Assembly (NCBI RefSeq): GCF_003991565.1
Contig: NZ_CP032819.1
Location: forward strand, 4,861,406 to 4,925,405
Direction: 5' to 3'
Source: Butyricimonas faecalis
Lineage (GTDB): Bacteria > Bacteroidota > Bacteroidia > Bacteroidales > Marinifilaceae
Length of the DNA: 64,000 bases
The notes under the pieces were generated by a model. That model was not told the origin of the DNA, did no database searches, and worked only from the letters and a program-made list of their open reading frames with translations. This document shows positions 1-9,224 of this stretch, piece after piece (the first letter of the stretch is position 1; each line of letters opens with the position of its first letter). The translations under genes and the position numbers were made by a program.

Positions 1-125
1 AAGGTAAGCTTGTTTGTGTCCCGATCACGAATATTGGTAGCGGTATATTGGAGAAAGACAAGGATTATCACCAAGAGTATAAAGGCTTCGGACGGATTCT
101 TTGCATTACTCCTCAGACAGTCTAA
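1..125 (+). CDS. 3' end of an unidentified gene (partial)
   Basis: An open frame enters from the left edge (codons in phase with base 3) and ends at TAA 123-125, giving about 40 C-terminal residues ending in CITPQTV. The other two frames are less protein-like or stop at once. The tail resembles the last strand of a beta-sandwich surface protein, but too little is present to name a family. It lies 24 bp upstream of a lipoprotein gene on the same strand, so the two are probably co-transcribed. Confidence 0.5.
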   Translation, partial: GKLVCVPITNIGSGILEKDKDYHQEYKGFGRILCITPQTV

Positions 126-149
126 ATATTAATTTTAGTTGACATAAAA

Positions 150-1124
150 ATGAAAAAATGGATATTATATATGTTGTTAGGTGCTGGGTTATTTGCATGT
201 AGCGACTCTGACGATGATTTGGATGTGAAAGACTCGCCTAAAAACAAGTTTCGGGTGAAAGAGATCACCGGGAGAAATGCTCATTGGGGCGAGTATGTGA
301 TGAACATGGTTTATTATGAAGAGACCCTTGATTCTGTTGTGGTACGTGATCATGCGAATGATAAATTGGCCGTAATGACATCCTCTGGGACTGATAACGG
401 ATTGAAATATAGTTTGAATGACTACATCCCGAATATCGATGCCGATTCGATTCAAAAGTTGTACGATAAATACGGTAGCTTGGCAAAGGATAGTATTCCC
501 TTGATTGCACGGGAATTGTTTTCTTTGAGTAACGAGTACAAAAACGAGATACTGGTAGCACAAACTTTTGTGTACAACAAAGCACGGGAAGACGTGGGGT
601 CGGGAAAGAATTTTAATAATAAATATTTGAAAAACAAACGGGTACGCTACTTGTACGAGTATGATGATAGAGCGAATTTGATTATTTGCCGGGTTTTGGA
701 AGACATGTACAAAAAAGAGATAAAGGACAATGAAGAATTCGATCGGTTGATTTATAAGGCTGCATTCGACCTGAACGGGAATATGGTAACGTCCATGAAT
801 CTTTATCTGTCTGATGACACCTACGGGAGTGGAGAGGACTACAGGTTGCATGATACTTATTCGTTCTCTTATTCCAGTGGGTTGTTGACGAAAGTTTCCT
901 GCAAGACATTGAATTTGGAGTATCAGTATTCCGGAGAGAATGTAATCTCTGTTCGTTACACGGATGGGGAAAGAACCTACGAATACAACAGTGACGGTTT
1001 TTTAAAACGAATAGATTTTGGAAACGGGGAATACATGGAAATCAAGTATGAGGCTGGACATGGAGATTTTCATTTGTTTACACCTCTGATTGAAAATAGT
1101 TTTAATCTTCCAAGCATTTTGTAA
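150..1124 (+). CDS. Hypothetical lipoprotein with YD-repeat-like segments
   Basis: This 324-residue protein begins with a lysine-containing signal peptide and a lipobox-like LFAC around residue 17, followed by an acidic DSDDD stretch. That stretch is typical of Bacteroidetes lipoproteins exported to the outer leaflet. The C-terminal half contains short motifs such as YEYDDRANL and YEYNSDGFLKRIDFGNGEY, which resemble single units of RHS/YD-type beta repeats seen in many Bacteroidetes surface lipoproteins. No catalytic motif is visible. The gene directly follows a partial gene and is closed by a strong hairpin at 1166. The function is unknown. The lipoprotein call is firm, the repeat assignment is tentative. 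Confidence 0.75.
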   Translation: MKKWILYMLLGAGLFACSDSDDDLDVKDSPKNKFRVKEITGRNAHWGEYVMNMVYYEETLDSVVVRDHANDKLAVMTSSGTDNGLKYSLNDYIPNIDADSIQKLYDKYGSLAKDSIPLIARELFSLSNEYKNEILVAQTFVYNKAREDVGSGKNFNNKYLKNKRVRYLYEYDDRANLIICRVLEDMYKKEIKDNEEFDRLIYKAAFDLNGNMVTSMNLYLSDDTYGSGEDYRLHDTYSFSYSSGLLTKVSCKTLNLEYQYSGENVISVRYTDGERTYEYNSDGFLKRIDFGNGEYMEIKYEAGHGDFHLFTPLIENSFNLPSIL

Positions 1125-1165
1125 AAGAAAGAATGATTTAGAAAGTTTGTTTTAAAATGATGATC

Positions 1166-1211
1166 ACCCTTATCCTCCTCTTTATAGAGGAAGGTAAGGG
1201 TAAATCTTTTT
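1166..1211 (+). terminator. Rho-independent terminator after the lipoprotein gene
   Basis: ACCCTTA (1166-1172) pairs with TAAGGGT (1195-1201) and TCCTCT pairs with AGAGGA across a TTAT loop. A T-rich tail follows at 1205-1211. It lies 41 bp after the stop codon at 1124. Confidence 0.7.
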
Positions 1212-1274
1212 AAAGATATTGGATGATACTGGACTTGTATTAAAACAATAGATTTACAAATCATAATCACTAGT

Positions 1275-1395
1275 GGATCACTTTCGAATATAAAGTTTTT
1301 AGTATGTTTATAAAATCCTATTAGAACGCTATTCCGTATAGCGTTTTAATAGGGTTTTAATAGCGTTCTAATAGCGTTTTACACGGTAGTGATCC
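1275..1395. repeat. 11-bp tandem repeats enclosed by an inverted repeat
   Basis: Inside a 700-bp gap without genes, GGATCACT (1275-1282) and AGTGATCC (1388-1395) form a perfect 8-bp inverted repeat. Between them, consecutive 11-mers run in register: TTTTAATAGGG (1344), TTTTAATAGCG (1355), TTCTAATAGCG (1366) and TTTTACACGGT (1377). The preceding 11-mer at 1333 also ends in ATAGCG. A local hairpin (AACGCTAT 1325-1332 with ATAGCGTT 1338-1345) overlaps the start of the array. The same layout with different unit sequences recurs near 51.2 kb. Confidence 0.7.
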
Positions 1396-1825
1396 GGATG
1401 TGATCATGTATTTATTTTCATTTCGTGTATTAAATCGGACTTAATAGCCACGTATCTCCCCACGACAACCTCTTCTGATGTTATAGATAAATTTGAACAA
1501 AACATTCATTTCTGTATCAGAGTGGAGCATTTAAAAATTAAGATTGTTAAAATTTAAGACCTTCACATGTAAAAAAGGGAATTGGAGTGAAACATGTCAT
1601 ATGTTTAGTCCGTATATAACACCGTAAATATTAAACATTTCACGGAGTAGAGAGAAAAAGAATGAAAAGGTTATAGATTTTTATTTAAAGGGGAGATTTG
1701 ATTCGTTTTTGTAAGTGAAATAATTAATTCATGTTAAATATTAAGTTAAAATCGATTTTCAAGTCACCCTTTTTGCCCCTAAAGGTGTTATATGGGTGTA
1801 AGTTCAAATTTAAGTATCAAGTATT
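1396..1825. other. Remainder of a long intergenic gap
   Basis: This AT-rich stretch carries no plausible coding frame. I see no clear TAnnTTTG promoter close to the gene at 1826, and no RNA gene that I recognise. Confidence 0.5.
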
Positions 1826-2656
1826 ATGTTGAAAATTGTATTAATCGTAGGTGTTTTATTATTCAATCTTGTTGGAGTGCAAGCTCACGAGAAGGAGATG
1901 GGTACATTGGATAATTTGGTGAAGAAGTTCGAGGCGAATCCTGCGGACCCCCAAACGACAATTCAACTTTTGAGAGAGTTGAAAAACCAAGGGAAGCCGA
2001 ATCGTGATGTTGTGAACAGGTATTTTCAGACTCAGAAAGAGGCGGACTATTTGAAAGATTATAACTGGTCGATTATCCGGGATTACGTGGATGATGTGAA
2101 TGCTCCCCAAATTAAATATTTGTTTAAGAATCAGTCCAAGTTCATGCAGAATTTCTCGAAGGATGATGTATTCCAGAAATTGGATAACGTGTTTGTCGGT
2201 CATTTGGAACAGTACTATAACAGTAACAAGATCGAGTATAACAAGTATTTGGATTTCTTGAAGAGTTCCGGTTACGAGCATTATGACGTGGTGGCTGATT
2301 ATTTTTATATCAAGCAATTGCGAGCAGAGCGTAAGTCTGAAGATTATTTCTATAAAGCTAGAAAATTATTCCGTTATTTCCCCGAGAACAGGAAAATGAT
2401 CAAGGAGATCACCGATGGGGCGTTGGAGATCATGAATGATGTTTCGCGTTTGAAGGTGATTCAGTTGTGGGCAGGTAAGACTGTCGAGTCAAAGAAAGAT
2501 TTTGATGCCCTTTACAATTATGCTTTGATTTCTAACAAATGTGGTTTCGAGGATGTTGCTAAAAGATATGCTAAAATAGCTACTTCTTTGGCAGAAGAGT
2601 CTTCTAACCAGACGATGATGGAGAGAGCCAAGAAATTGTTACAGTTGGTAAATTAA
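1826..2656 (+). CDS. Exported alpha-helical protein of unknown function
   Basis: The 276-residue product starts with a clean signal peptide ending near VQAHEK (residues 1-21), with no lipobox cysteine, so it is probably periplasmic. The mature part is almost entirely helical, with repeated amphipathic helices rich in Lys, Tyr and Asn. The last 100 residues (LYNYALISNKCGFEDVAKRY) look like TPR or Sel1-like hairpins. I do not recognise a named family and see no catalytic motif. It stands alone between a long gap and the cmk operon and ends in its own terminator at 2679. A scaffold or protein-binding role would fit, but this is an inference from fold only. Confidence 0.6.
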   Translation: MLKIVLIVGVLLFNLVGVQAHEKEMGTLDNLVKKFEANPADPQTTIQLLRELKNQGKPNRDVVNRYFQTQKEADYLKDYNWSIIRDYVDDVNAPQIKYLFKNQSKFMQNFSKDDVFQKLDNVFVGHLEQYYNSNKIEYNKYLDFLKSSGYEHYDVVADYFYIKQLRAERKSEDYFYKARKLFRYFPENRKMIKEITDGALEIMNDVSRLKVIQLWAGKTVESKKDFDALYNYALISNKCGFEDVAKRYAKIATSLAEESSNQTMMERAKKLLQLVN

Positions 2657-2678
2657 GATTTGTAACAAAAATATAGCA

Positions 2679-2710
2679 GGGAGTGGTCGCGAAGATTACT
2701 CCCTTTTTTT
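2679..2710 (+). terminator. Rho-independent terminator before cmk
   Basis: GGGAGT (2679-2684) pairs with ACTCCC (2698-2703) over a 13-nt loop and is followed by seven T (2704-2710). Confidence 0.75.
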
Positions 2711-2743
2711 GTATCTTCGCAATCTGAATAGATAAGATTGAAA

Positions 2744-3445
2744 ATGGAAAAGAAAGGTTTGATTGTTGCCGTTGACGGCCATTCTTCTACGGGAAAAAGC
2801 ACGGTATCTAAAATACTGGCAGCTCGTTTGGGTTACACGTATATCGACACGGGTGCCATGTACCGGATCGTGACGTTGAAAGCGATGCGTGAGGGGCTGA
2901 TTAAAGACGGGAACGTGGATGATGAGAAATTGAAAGAAGTGCTTCCGACCATTATTTTCGGTTTTAAATATAACGAGGGGAAGAAGTGTTATGAATCTTA
3001 CATGAATGGCGAGTATGTAGAGACGGCCATTCGCGGGTTGGAGGTTTCTGATAACGTGAGTTTGATTGCCGCGTTGCCTTACGTGCGGGAGTTGCTTGTT
3101 GAGAAGCAGCGGGAAATGGCAAAAGAGGGGGGCGTGATCATGGATGGAAGGGATATAGGGAGTGTCGTGTTCCCTCATGCAGAGGTGAAGTTCTTTATGA
3201 CGGCGAGTCCTGAAGTACGGGCCCAACGGCGCTACAAGGAGTTGATCGAGAAGGGGGAAAAAGTGACTTACGAAGAGGTGGAAGCGAATGTCCGGAAACG
3301 GGATTATATCGACGAGCACCGGGAAACAAGCCCTTTGGTGAAGACGCCGGATGCCGTGTTGATTGATAATGGCGATATGACCGTGGAGGAAGAAGTGGAA
3401 GAGATGTTAAAGATCATTCGTTCAAGGTATGAAAGTAGAAATTGA
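2744..3445 (+). CDS. cmk: Cytidylate kinase
   Basis: Phosphorylates CMP and dCMP with ATP in pyrimidine nucleotide salvage, in the cytosol. The P-loop GHSSTGKST sits at residues 12-20, followed by the CMP-binding IDTGAMYR segment near 33-40 and the GRDIGSVVFP motif near 135. The 233-residue length is normal for bacterial CMP kinases. I chose ATG 2744 rather than an in-frame TTG at 2738, because the ATG gives the usual short lead-in before the first strand. The 3' end overlaps ispH by 17 bp, so translation of the two is likely coupled. A cmk-ispH pairing is common in Bacteroidetes. Confidence 0.95.
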   Translation: MEKKGLIVAVDGHSSTGKSTVSKILAARLGYTYIDTGAMYRIVTLKAMREGLIKDGNVDDEKLKEVLPTIIFGFKYNEGKKCYESYMNGEYVETAIRGLEVSDNVSLIAALPYVRELLVEKQREMAKEGGVIMDGRDIGSVVFPHAEVKFFMTASPEVRAQRRYKELIEKGEKVTYEEVEANVRKRDYIDEHRETSPLVKTPDAVLIDNGDMTVEEEVEEMLKIIRSRYESRN

Positions 3446-4280
3446 CGAGAATTCCGGTTTCTGTTTTGGGGTTGTGAACGCGATTGCCAAGGCGGAGGAA
3501 GAGTTGCAACATGGAAGATTATATTGCATAGGAGATATTGTGCATAATAGTTTGGAGGTGGAGCGATTGAAACAACTGGGATTGAGTACGATAGATCATG
3601 ATGAATTTGCCCGTTTGAAGGCATGCCGGGTGTTGTTCAGGGCTCATGGTGAACCGCCGAGTTCTTATGAATTGGCAAAGAAGAACGGGATTGAGGTGAT
3701 TGATGCCTCGTGTCCTGTGGTATTGAATTTGCAGAAGAAAATACGAGAGGCGTACGAGGGGGTGAGAGCGAACGGGGGGCAGATCGTGATTTATGGAAAA
3801 AGAGGACATGCCGAGGTGAACGGGTTGGTAGCACAGACGAATGATGAGGCACTGATTATCGAGCAAGAGGAAGATTTGAAATATATCGATTTTTCTCGGC
3901 CGGTGATATTGTTTTCTCAAACGACTAAAAGTTTGGACGGTTTCAAGCGTGTGGTGGAGTTGGTGAAGGAGAATGCCAGAAGTTCTGTGGTGGTAAACGA
4001 TACGATTTGTCGTAAGGTGGCCAATAGAATCCCGCAGTTGAAGGATTTTGCAGCACGACACGATGTGATCTTGTTTGTTAGTGGGGAAAAGAGTTCCAAC
4101 GGTAAGCAGCTTTTCGAAGTTTGTCGAGAAGTGAATCCCCGGACTTATTTCGTGCAGGGGGTGAAAGACCTGCGTGACGAGATGTTTGACGAGGCCGGGA
4201 GTGTTGGGATTAGCGGGGCAACTTCAACACCGAGGTGGGTGATGGAAGAGATAAAAGAGGGGTTGGAAGCTGAAAGCTAA
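3429..4280 (+). CDS. ispH: 4-hydroxy-3-methylbut-2-enyl diphosphate reductase
   Basis: Last enzyme of the MEP isoprenoid pathway. It converts HMBPP to IPP and DMAPP using a [4Fe-4S] cluster. The three cluster cysteines are visible at residues 12 (GFCFGV), 95 (DASCPVV) and 194 (NDTICRK). The substrate-binding histidines are at 73 (RAHGEPP) and 127 (RGHAEV). The 283-residue length matches short IspH proteins without an S1 extension. The start ATG lies inside the end of cmk. A 54-bp spacer made of TAAAAG-like words separates it from pfkA. Confidence 0.96.
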   Translation: MKVEIDENSGFCFGVVNAIAKAEEELQHGRLYCIGDIVHNSLEVERLKQLGLSTIDHDEFARLKACRVLFRAHGEPPSSYELAKKNGIEVIDASCPVVLNLQKKIREAYEGVRANGGQIVIYGKRGHAEVNGLVAQTNDEALIIEQEEDLKYIDFSRPVILFSQTTKSLDGFKRVVELVKENARSSVVVNDTICRKVANRIPQLKDFAARHDVILFVSGEKSSNGKQLFEVCREVNPRTYFVQGVKDLRDEMFDEAGSVGISGATSTPRWVMEEIKEGLEAES

Positions 4281-4334
4281 AAGTTAAAGACTAAAAACTA
4301 AAAGCTAAAAGATTTTCAATTAAACATTGTTTTT

Positions 4335-5315
4335 ATGGGAAAGATTAAAAAAATAGGAGTTTTAACTTCAGGAGGTGATGCTCCGGGTATGAATGCCGCG
4401 ATTCGGGCAGTTGTGAGAGCCGCTATTTTTAATGGCTGTGAGGCTTATGGTATTTACGATGGATACGAGGGGTTAATAGCAGGAAATATTGTGCGTATGC
4501 ATTCCCATGACGTAAGTAATATTATTCAACGCGGAGGTACTATCTTGAAGACGGCCCGCAGCGAGGAATTCCGTACACCGGAGGGGCGTACGAAAGCTTA
4601 CGAGAAGATGCAAGAATTGGGAATTGATGCCTTGGTGGTGATCGGTGGGGATGGAACTTTTTCCGGGGCCCGGTTGTTTTGCCAAGAGCATAACGTGCAT
4701 GTTGTAGGGATTCCCGGTACGATAGATAATGATCTTTACGGGACGGATTACACGATCGGGTATGATACGGCAGTAAATACGGTGGTAGAGGCCGTGGATA
4801 AGATACGGGATACGGCAAGTGCTCATAATCGTTTGTTCTTTATCGAGGTTATGGGACGGGATGCCGGATTTATCGCTTTACGTTCGGCTGTAGCCACGGG
4901 GGCCGAAGCTGTTCTGGTTCCGGAGATCGAGACGGATCTGAATGATTTGGATCGTTACTTGGAGCATGATTACAAACCTCATAAGTCGAGTGGTATCGTG
5001 ATCGTGGCAGAAGGTGATAAATCGGGTGGGGCGTACACGATTGCCGACCGGATTGCCAAAAAGCATCCCGAATATGACGTGCGGGTAACGGTTTTAGGTC
5101 ATATCCAGAGAGGGGGATCTCCTTCCGCTTTTGACCGTGTGACGGCTAGCACGTTGGGTGTGGCGGCGGTGGATGCTTTGTTGGATGATCAAACCAGTAT
5201 CATGGTTGGGATTATGAATAAGGATATTGTTCATGTTCCTTTCAACAAGGCTATCAAGAATTCAAAACCGTTGAATCATAATTTGTTGGATATTACGGAA
5301 GTTTTGGCTATTTAA
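4335..5315 (+). CDS. pfkA: ATP-dependent 6-phosphofructokinase
   Basis: Phosphorylates fructose 6-phosphate in glycolysis. The 326-residue protein has the N-terminal [13 protein letters not shown] nucleotide loop (residues 12-24), GGDGTFSG at 104-111 and PGTIDND at 127-133 with the catalytic Asp at 131. Glycine at residue 107 (GGDGT rather than GGDDS) is the usual mark of ATP use rather than pyrophosphate use. Length and motifs match the short bacterial PfkA group. It lies in line with cmk and ispH upstream and priA 18 bp downstream, so it is probably part of the same housekeeping transcription unit. Confidence 0.95.
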   Translation: MGKIKKIGVLTSGGDAPGMNAAIRAVVRAAIFNGCEAYGIYDGYEGLIAGNIVRMHSHDVSNIIQRGGTILKTARSEEFRTPEGRTKAYEKMQELGIDALVVIGGDGTFSGARLFCQEHNVHVVGIPGTIDNDLYGTDYTIGYDTAVNTVVEAVDKIRDTASAHNRLFFIEVMGRDAGFIALRSAVATGAEAVLVPEIETDLNDLDRYLEHDYKPHKSSGIVIVAEGDKSGGAYTIADRIAKKHPEYDVRVTVLGHIQRGGSPSAFDRVTASTLGVAAVDALLDDQTSIMVGIMNKDIVHVPFNKAIKNSKPLNHNLLDITEVLAI

Positions 5316-5333
5316 AATCTAAAATTAATTCGT

Positions 5334-7790
5334 TTGTTGTACGCAGATGTCATTATCCCTCTGGGAGTGGAGAGTTTTTTTACTTATTCGGTACCGGAAG
5401 AATATGAACATTCGGTAACGGTAGGTACGCTCGTGGTCGTTTCATTTGTTAAGAATAAACGTTACACGGGTGTTGTCTACGCGTTGCATACGAATCCGCC
5501 TGTCGGGTTTGAAACGAAACCGATAGAACGGGTTATAGAGGAAGGTTTTGCTCTTTCTGCTTCTCATTTGAAATTTCTATTGTGGCTTAGTGAATATTAC
5601 ATGACTCCACCGGGAGAGGTCACGCGTGCCGCATTACCTGTTTCGATGCGTTTGGAGAGTTACACGAGTTTGAGTTTGGTGAATGGTTGGGAAGAAAAAC
5701 TGGCAGATGAAAGTGAATTAAGCCGGGAAGAGAGAGAAATTATGGGAGTTTTTCGAGAAAGAGGCGAGATGTGTATGGCTGAAGTTGAAAAGCTCTTGAA
5801 GAGAAAGGATGTCTATGTTGCTGTTCGAGCTTTGTTGGAAAAAGAAATTATCGGGATTAAAGAGTCGGTAGATGATTTGTTCAAACCGAAAGTTGAACGT
5901 TGGGTGAGATGGAAACGAAAGTTTTCGAGTGAAGAGTTGGACGGGATTCTTGATGGTTTGAAACGGGCAAAGGCTCAATACAAGATGTTGTGTGATTGGG
6001 TATATTATAGTGACGAGCATCACGTAGAGTGTTTGCCTAGAACGGAGTTTGTTCAGAAAATCGGTAATTCTGTCGCGGCTTTGAAGGGATTGTGTGAACG
6101 GGGCGTGTTGGAGGTTATTGTGCGAGAAGTCAGTCGTTTGGAGGTGTCTGAAGAGGAAGTGGGGGAGGTACATGCGTTGTCGGAGGCACAGGAAAAGGTG
6201 TTGGGCGATATTCTGGGATGTTACTGGGAAAAAGATTGTGTTTTGTTGCAGGGGGTAACTTCTTCGGGTAAAACGGAAATATATATTCATTTGATACAAG
6301 AGACGCTAAGGCAAGGGAAGCAGGTGTTGTATTTGTTGCCGGAAATCGCCTTGACCGTGCAGATCGTGAAGCGATTGCGACGGGTTTTCGGAGATCAAGT
6401 CGGTGTCTATCATTCGGGTATGGCCGATAGTGCCCGGGCAGAGATGTGGCGTAAACAGAACGGTACGAATCCTTATCCCGTGGTGTTGGGCGTGCGGTCG
6501 TCCGTGTTTTTGCCTTATCAGCGATTGGGATTGGTCATTGTTGACGAGGAGCATGAAAGTTCTTACAAGCAAAAAGAACCGGCACCCCGCTATAACGGTC
6601 GCGATGCCGCGATCATGCTCGGCAAGATGAGTGGGGCAAAAATATTGTTGGGGTCTGCAACCCCTTCTTTTGAAAGTTATCAGAATGCATTGAGCGGGAA
6701 ATATGGTTTCGTGCAACTGACAACCCGCTACGGGGAAGTGATGATGCCGGAGTTGTTGTTCGTGGATATGAAAGAGTATCGTCGTAAAAAGATGATGAAA
6801 GGGTGTTTTACTCCGGTTTTATACGAGGAGATGAAACGGGTGTTGGAGAACGGGATGCAGGTGATTTTATTTCAGAATAGACGGGGATATTCGACTTATT
6901 TACAATGTGACCGTTGCGGTTCTATCTTGAAATGCAAGCATTGCGATGTGAGTATGACTTATTATCGCTATCGGAATACGCTGAATTGTCATTATTGCGG
7001 GAGTTTGCGGGCAGTTCCGGCCGTGTGCCAGGATTGTGGGCAGGGACATTACGTGAATCGTACCCCGGGAACGGAACGGATCGAGGAAGACGTGAAACAG
7101 TATTTTCCGGAGGCCCGGGTTGCCCGGATGGACTTGGATGTGATAAGTAATAAGGCAAAGTTCAGGGCTTTGATCGATGATTTTGAGAGTGGAAATTTGG
7201 ATGTGTTGATCGGCACTCAGATGGTGTCGAAAGGGTTGGATTTTGAGCGGGTGAAGCTTGTCGGGGTGATGGATGCCGATAGTCTGGTCGGTTTTCCCGA
7301 TTTTCGGGCAGAGGAACGGGCCTATGATATGTTGATGCAGGTGAGCGGGCGTAGTGGGCGTAAGGGAGAACGCGGTAAGGTCGTGATCCAAGTCGTGGAT
7401 AGGCAGAATCGGGTGTATCAATTGGTGGGGAAGGAGGATTATCATGGGTTTTACACCCTGTTGTCCCGGGAACGGGAGATGTTTAATTATCCGCCTTTTT
7501 CCAGGTTAATCCAGATTGAATTGAGGCATGTGGATGAGGTGGTTTTGAGGAATGCGGCAAATGAGCTTGCCCGACAGATGAGGGAACGATTGGAGCGCAG
7601 GGTATGCGGTCCGGCAGAGCCGGATGTGTCCCGGGTGAGAAAAATGTATCGGATTCAGATATTAATTAAGGCAGAGCAAGGACTCTCCCTGTCAAAGTTG
7701 AAAATATTTTTGAAACAAAAATGTGATGAATTGGCAAAAACTCCCGTGGGTAAGGGGGTGCGGGTTTATTTTGATGTCGATCCTTTGTAA
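5334..7790 (+). CDS. priA: Primosomal protein N' (replication restart helicase PriA)
   Basis: A superfamily 2 3'-5' DNA helicase that reloads the replisome at stalled forks. The 818-residue protein shows the N-terminal 3' DNA-binding domain (LYADVIIPLGVESFFTYSVP), Walker A GVTSSGKTEIY near residue 306, a DEEH box near 403, and a zinc-binding insert near 525-567 with four CxxC pairs (CDRC, CKHC, CHYC, CQDC). The C-terminal helicase motifs GTQMVSKGLDF and QVSGRSGRKGE follow. Translation must begin at TTG 5334 or the adjacent TTG 5337, since no ATG is available before the conserved N-terminus. Confidence 0.96.
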   Translation: MLYADVIIPLGVESFFTYSVPEEYEHSVTVGTLVVVSFVKNKRYTGVVYALHTNPPVGFETKPIERVIEEGFALSASHLKFLLWLSEYYMTPPGEVTRAALPVSMRLESYTSLSLVNGWEEKLADESELSREEREIMGVFRERGEMCMAEVEKLLKRKDVYVAVRALLEKEIIGIKESVDDLFKPKVERWVRWKRKFSSEELDGILDGLKRAKAQYKMLCDWVYYSDEHHVECLPRTEFVQKIGNSVAALKGLCERGVLEVIVREVSRLEVSEEEVGEVHALSEAQEKVLGDILGCYWEKDCVLLQGVTSSGKTEIYIHLIQETLRQGKQVLYLLPEIALTVQIVKRLRRVFGDQVGVYHSGMADSARAEMWRKQNGTNPYPVVLGVRSSVFLPYQRLGLVIVDEEHESSYKQKEPAPRYNGRDAAIMLGKMSGAKILLGSATPSFESYQNALSGKYGFVQLTTRYGEVMMPELLFVDMKEYRRKKMMKGCFTPVLYEEMKRVLENGMQVILFQNRRGYSTYLQCDRCGSILKCKHCDVSMTYYRYRNTLNCHYCGSLRAVPAVCQDCGQGHYVNRTPGTERIEEDVKQYFPEARVARMDLDVISNKAKFRALIDDFESGNLDVLIGTQMVSKGLDFERVKLVGVMDADSLVGFPDFRAEERAYDMLMQVSGRSGRKGERGKVVIQVVDRQNRVYQLVGKEDYHGFYTLLSREREMFNYPPFSRLIQIELRHVDEVVLRNAANELARQMRERLERRVCGPAEPDVSRVRKMYRIQILIKAEQGLSLSKLKIFLKQKCDELAKTPVGKGVRVYFDVDPL

Positions 7791-8127
7791 TGGGGTATTG
7801 TTGGCATAAAAGTCTGGATTTATCTGTTTTTCGAGAACGATCTGTTAACAAGTGTGTCGTGAGAAAAGGGCAAATGTTAAAGAATAGGTCGTATTTTACT
7901 TATAAACCGTATTTTAAGGCAGGATTAAAATTTATTTGGGAAAACCTTAAAGTTTATCTTAACATTATTTAGTATCTTTGATTTTAACATTTGGCGGAAT
8001 AATCTCTATTTTTGGAAAAACGGAAAACGGTGGAGATGTAAATTCACTTTTGGGGAAAATTGAAACCGAAGAGGAATATTTGACGTTAGACGAAGTAGTA
8101 ATATAAATCAATATAAAAATCAATGAT
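7791..8127. other. Intergenic leader of the moxR-bat operon
   Basis: This 337-bp gap holds no convincing gene. A short frame reading from inside the priA stop is too biased to be real. A candidate promoter lies at 7973, and about 150 nt of AT-rich leader precedes moxR. Confidence 0.5.
7973..7980 (+). promoter_or_regulatory. Candidate -7 promoter element for the moxR-bat operon
   Basis: TATCTTTG matches the Bacteroidetes -7 consensus TAnnTTTG. The -33 region carries only a TTTA near 7953, so the match is partial. Confidence 0.45.
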
Positions 8128-9120
8128 ATGAATACGGTTGATATCAAAGCATTGAACGAGCGCATACAACAAGAGAGTTCTTTTGTGGATATGATTAGCA
8201 TGGAGATGAACAAAGTGATCGTTGGACAGAAACACTTGGTGGAAGGACTGATGATCGGTATGCTTTCTAATGGACATATTTTGTTGGAGGGGGTTCCCGG
8301 TTTGGCGAAGACCTTGGCGATAAATACACTAGCACATATTATTAATGCTAAATTTAGTCGAATCCAGTTTACCCCGGATTTGTTGCCGGCCGATGTTATC
8401 GGTACGATGATTTATTCTCAGAAGAGAGAAGAGTTTGTGGTAAAGAAGGGACCGATTTTTGCAAACTTTATTCTGGCGGATGAGATTAACCGAGCTCCGG
8501 CAAAGGTGCAATCGGCTTTGTTGGAGGCCATGCAGGAACGTCAAGTGACTATCGGGGATATGACTTATAAGTTGGAAGAGCCATTTTTGGTCATGGCAAC
8601 CCAGAACCCGATCGAGCAGGAAGGTACTTATCCTCTTCCCGAGGCTCAGGTTGACCGTTTCATGTTGAAAGTGGTGATTGATTACCCGAAAAAAGATGAA
8701 GAAAAGTTGATTGTTCGTCAAAATTTGGAGAAAATCTATCCCCAATCTAACACGATCTTGCAGCCGGAAGATATTTTAAGGGCTCGTGAAGTGGTGAAGG
8801 AGGTTTACTTGGACGAGAAGATCGAGAAATATATTGTTGATATCGTGTTTGCAACCCGTTATCCGCAAGAGCATGGTTTGGAGAAATTTGTTTCCATGAT
8901 TGCTTACGGGGCATCGCCTCGTGCTAGTATCAGTTTGGCTAAGGCTGCACAGGCATACGCTTTCATCAAGCGTCGCGGATATGTGATTCCGGAAGATGTC
9001 CGTGCTGTTTGTCACGATGTTTTGCGTCATCGTATCGGTTTAAGCTACGAGGCAGAAGCCAACAATTTAACTAGTGAGGATATTATCAGTGAAATTCTGA
9101 ATACGGTTGAAGTGCCTTAG
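8128..9120 (+). CDS. MoxR-family AAA+ ATPase of the Bat operon
   Basis: A 330-residue AAA+ chaperone-like ATPase. Walker A GVPGLAKT lies near residues 55-62, Walker B FILADEINRAPAK near 115, and the sensor region MATQNPIEQEGTYPLPEAQ near 150, the last being the MoxR-family signature. Members act with von Willebrand A domain proteins in cofactor insertion or envelope stress tolerance. The genes that follow (DUF58, two VWA membrane proteins, TPR proteins, BatD) are the standard Bacteroides aerotolerance operon layout. A 104-bp spacer made of repeated short words separates it from the DUF58 gene. Confidence 0.94.
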   Translation: MNTVDIKALNERIQQESSFVDMISMEMNKVIVGQKHLVEGLMIGMLSNGHILLEGVPGLAKTLAINTLAHIINAKFSRIQFTPDLLPADVIGTMIYSQKREEFVVKKGPIFANFILADEINRAPAKVQSALLEAMQERQVTIGDMTYKLEEPFLVMATQNPIEQEGTYPLPEAQVDRFMLKVVIDYPKKDEEKLIVRQNLEKIYPQSNTILQPEDILRAREVVKEVYLDEKIEKYIVDIVFATRYPQEHGLEKFVSMIAYGASPRASISLAKAAQAYAFIKRRGYVIPEDVRAVCHDVLRHRIGLSYEAEANNLTSEDIISEILNTVEVP

Positions 9121-9224
9121 AAATTGAAGATTGAAAATTGAAGATTGGAAATGACATGTTTTCAATCTGAGATTTCAATGTGATTTAGAGTGAATTTAAA
9201 ATCTATAAATCTAAAATTAATAAG

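Noticed and set aside
2738..2743. TTG start for cmk two codons before the ATG
   Set aside because: The ATG at 2744 gives the normal N-terminus, and the TTG adds only two residues with no better signal.
7790..7972. 60-codon open frame between priA and moxR
   Set aside because: It overlaps the priA stop, has no promoter and reads like random AT-rich sequence.
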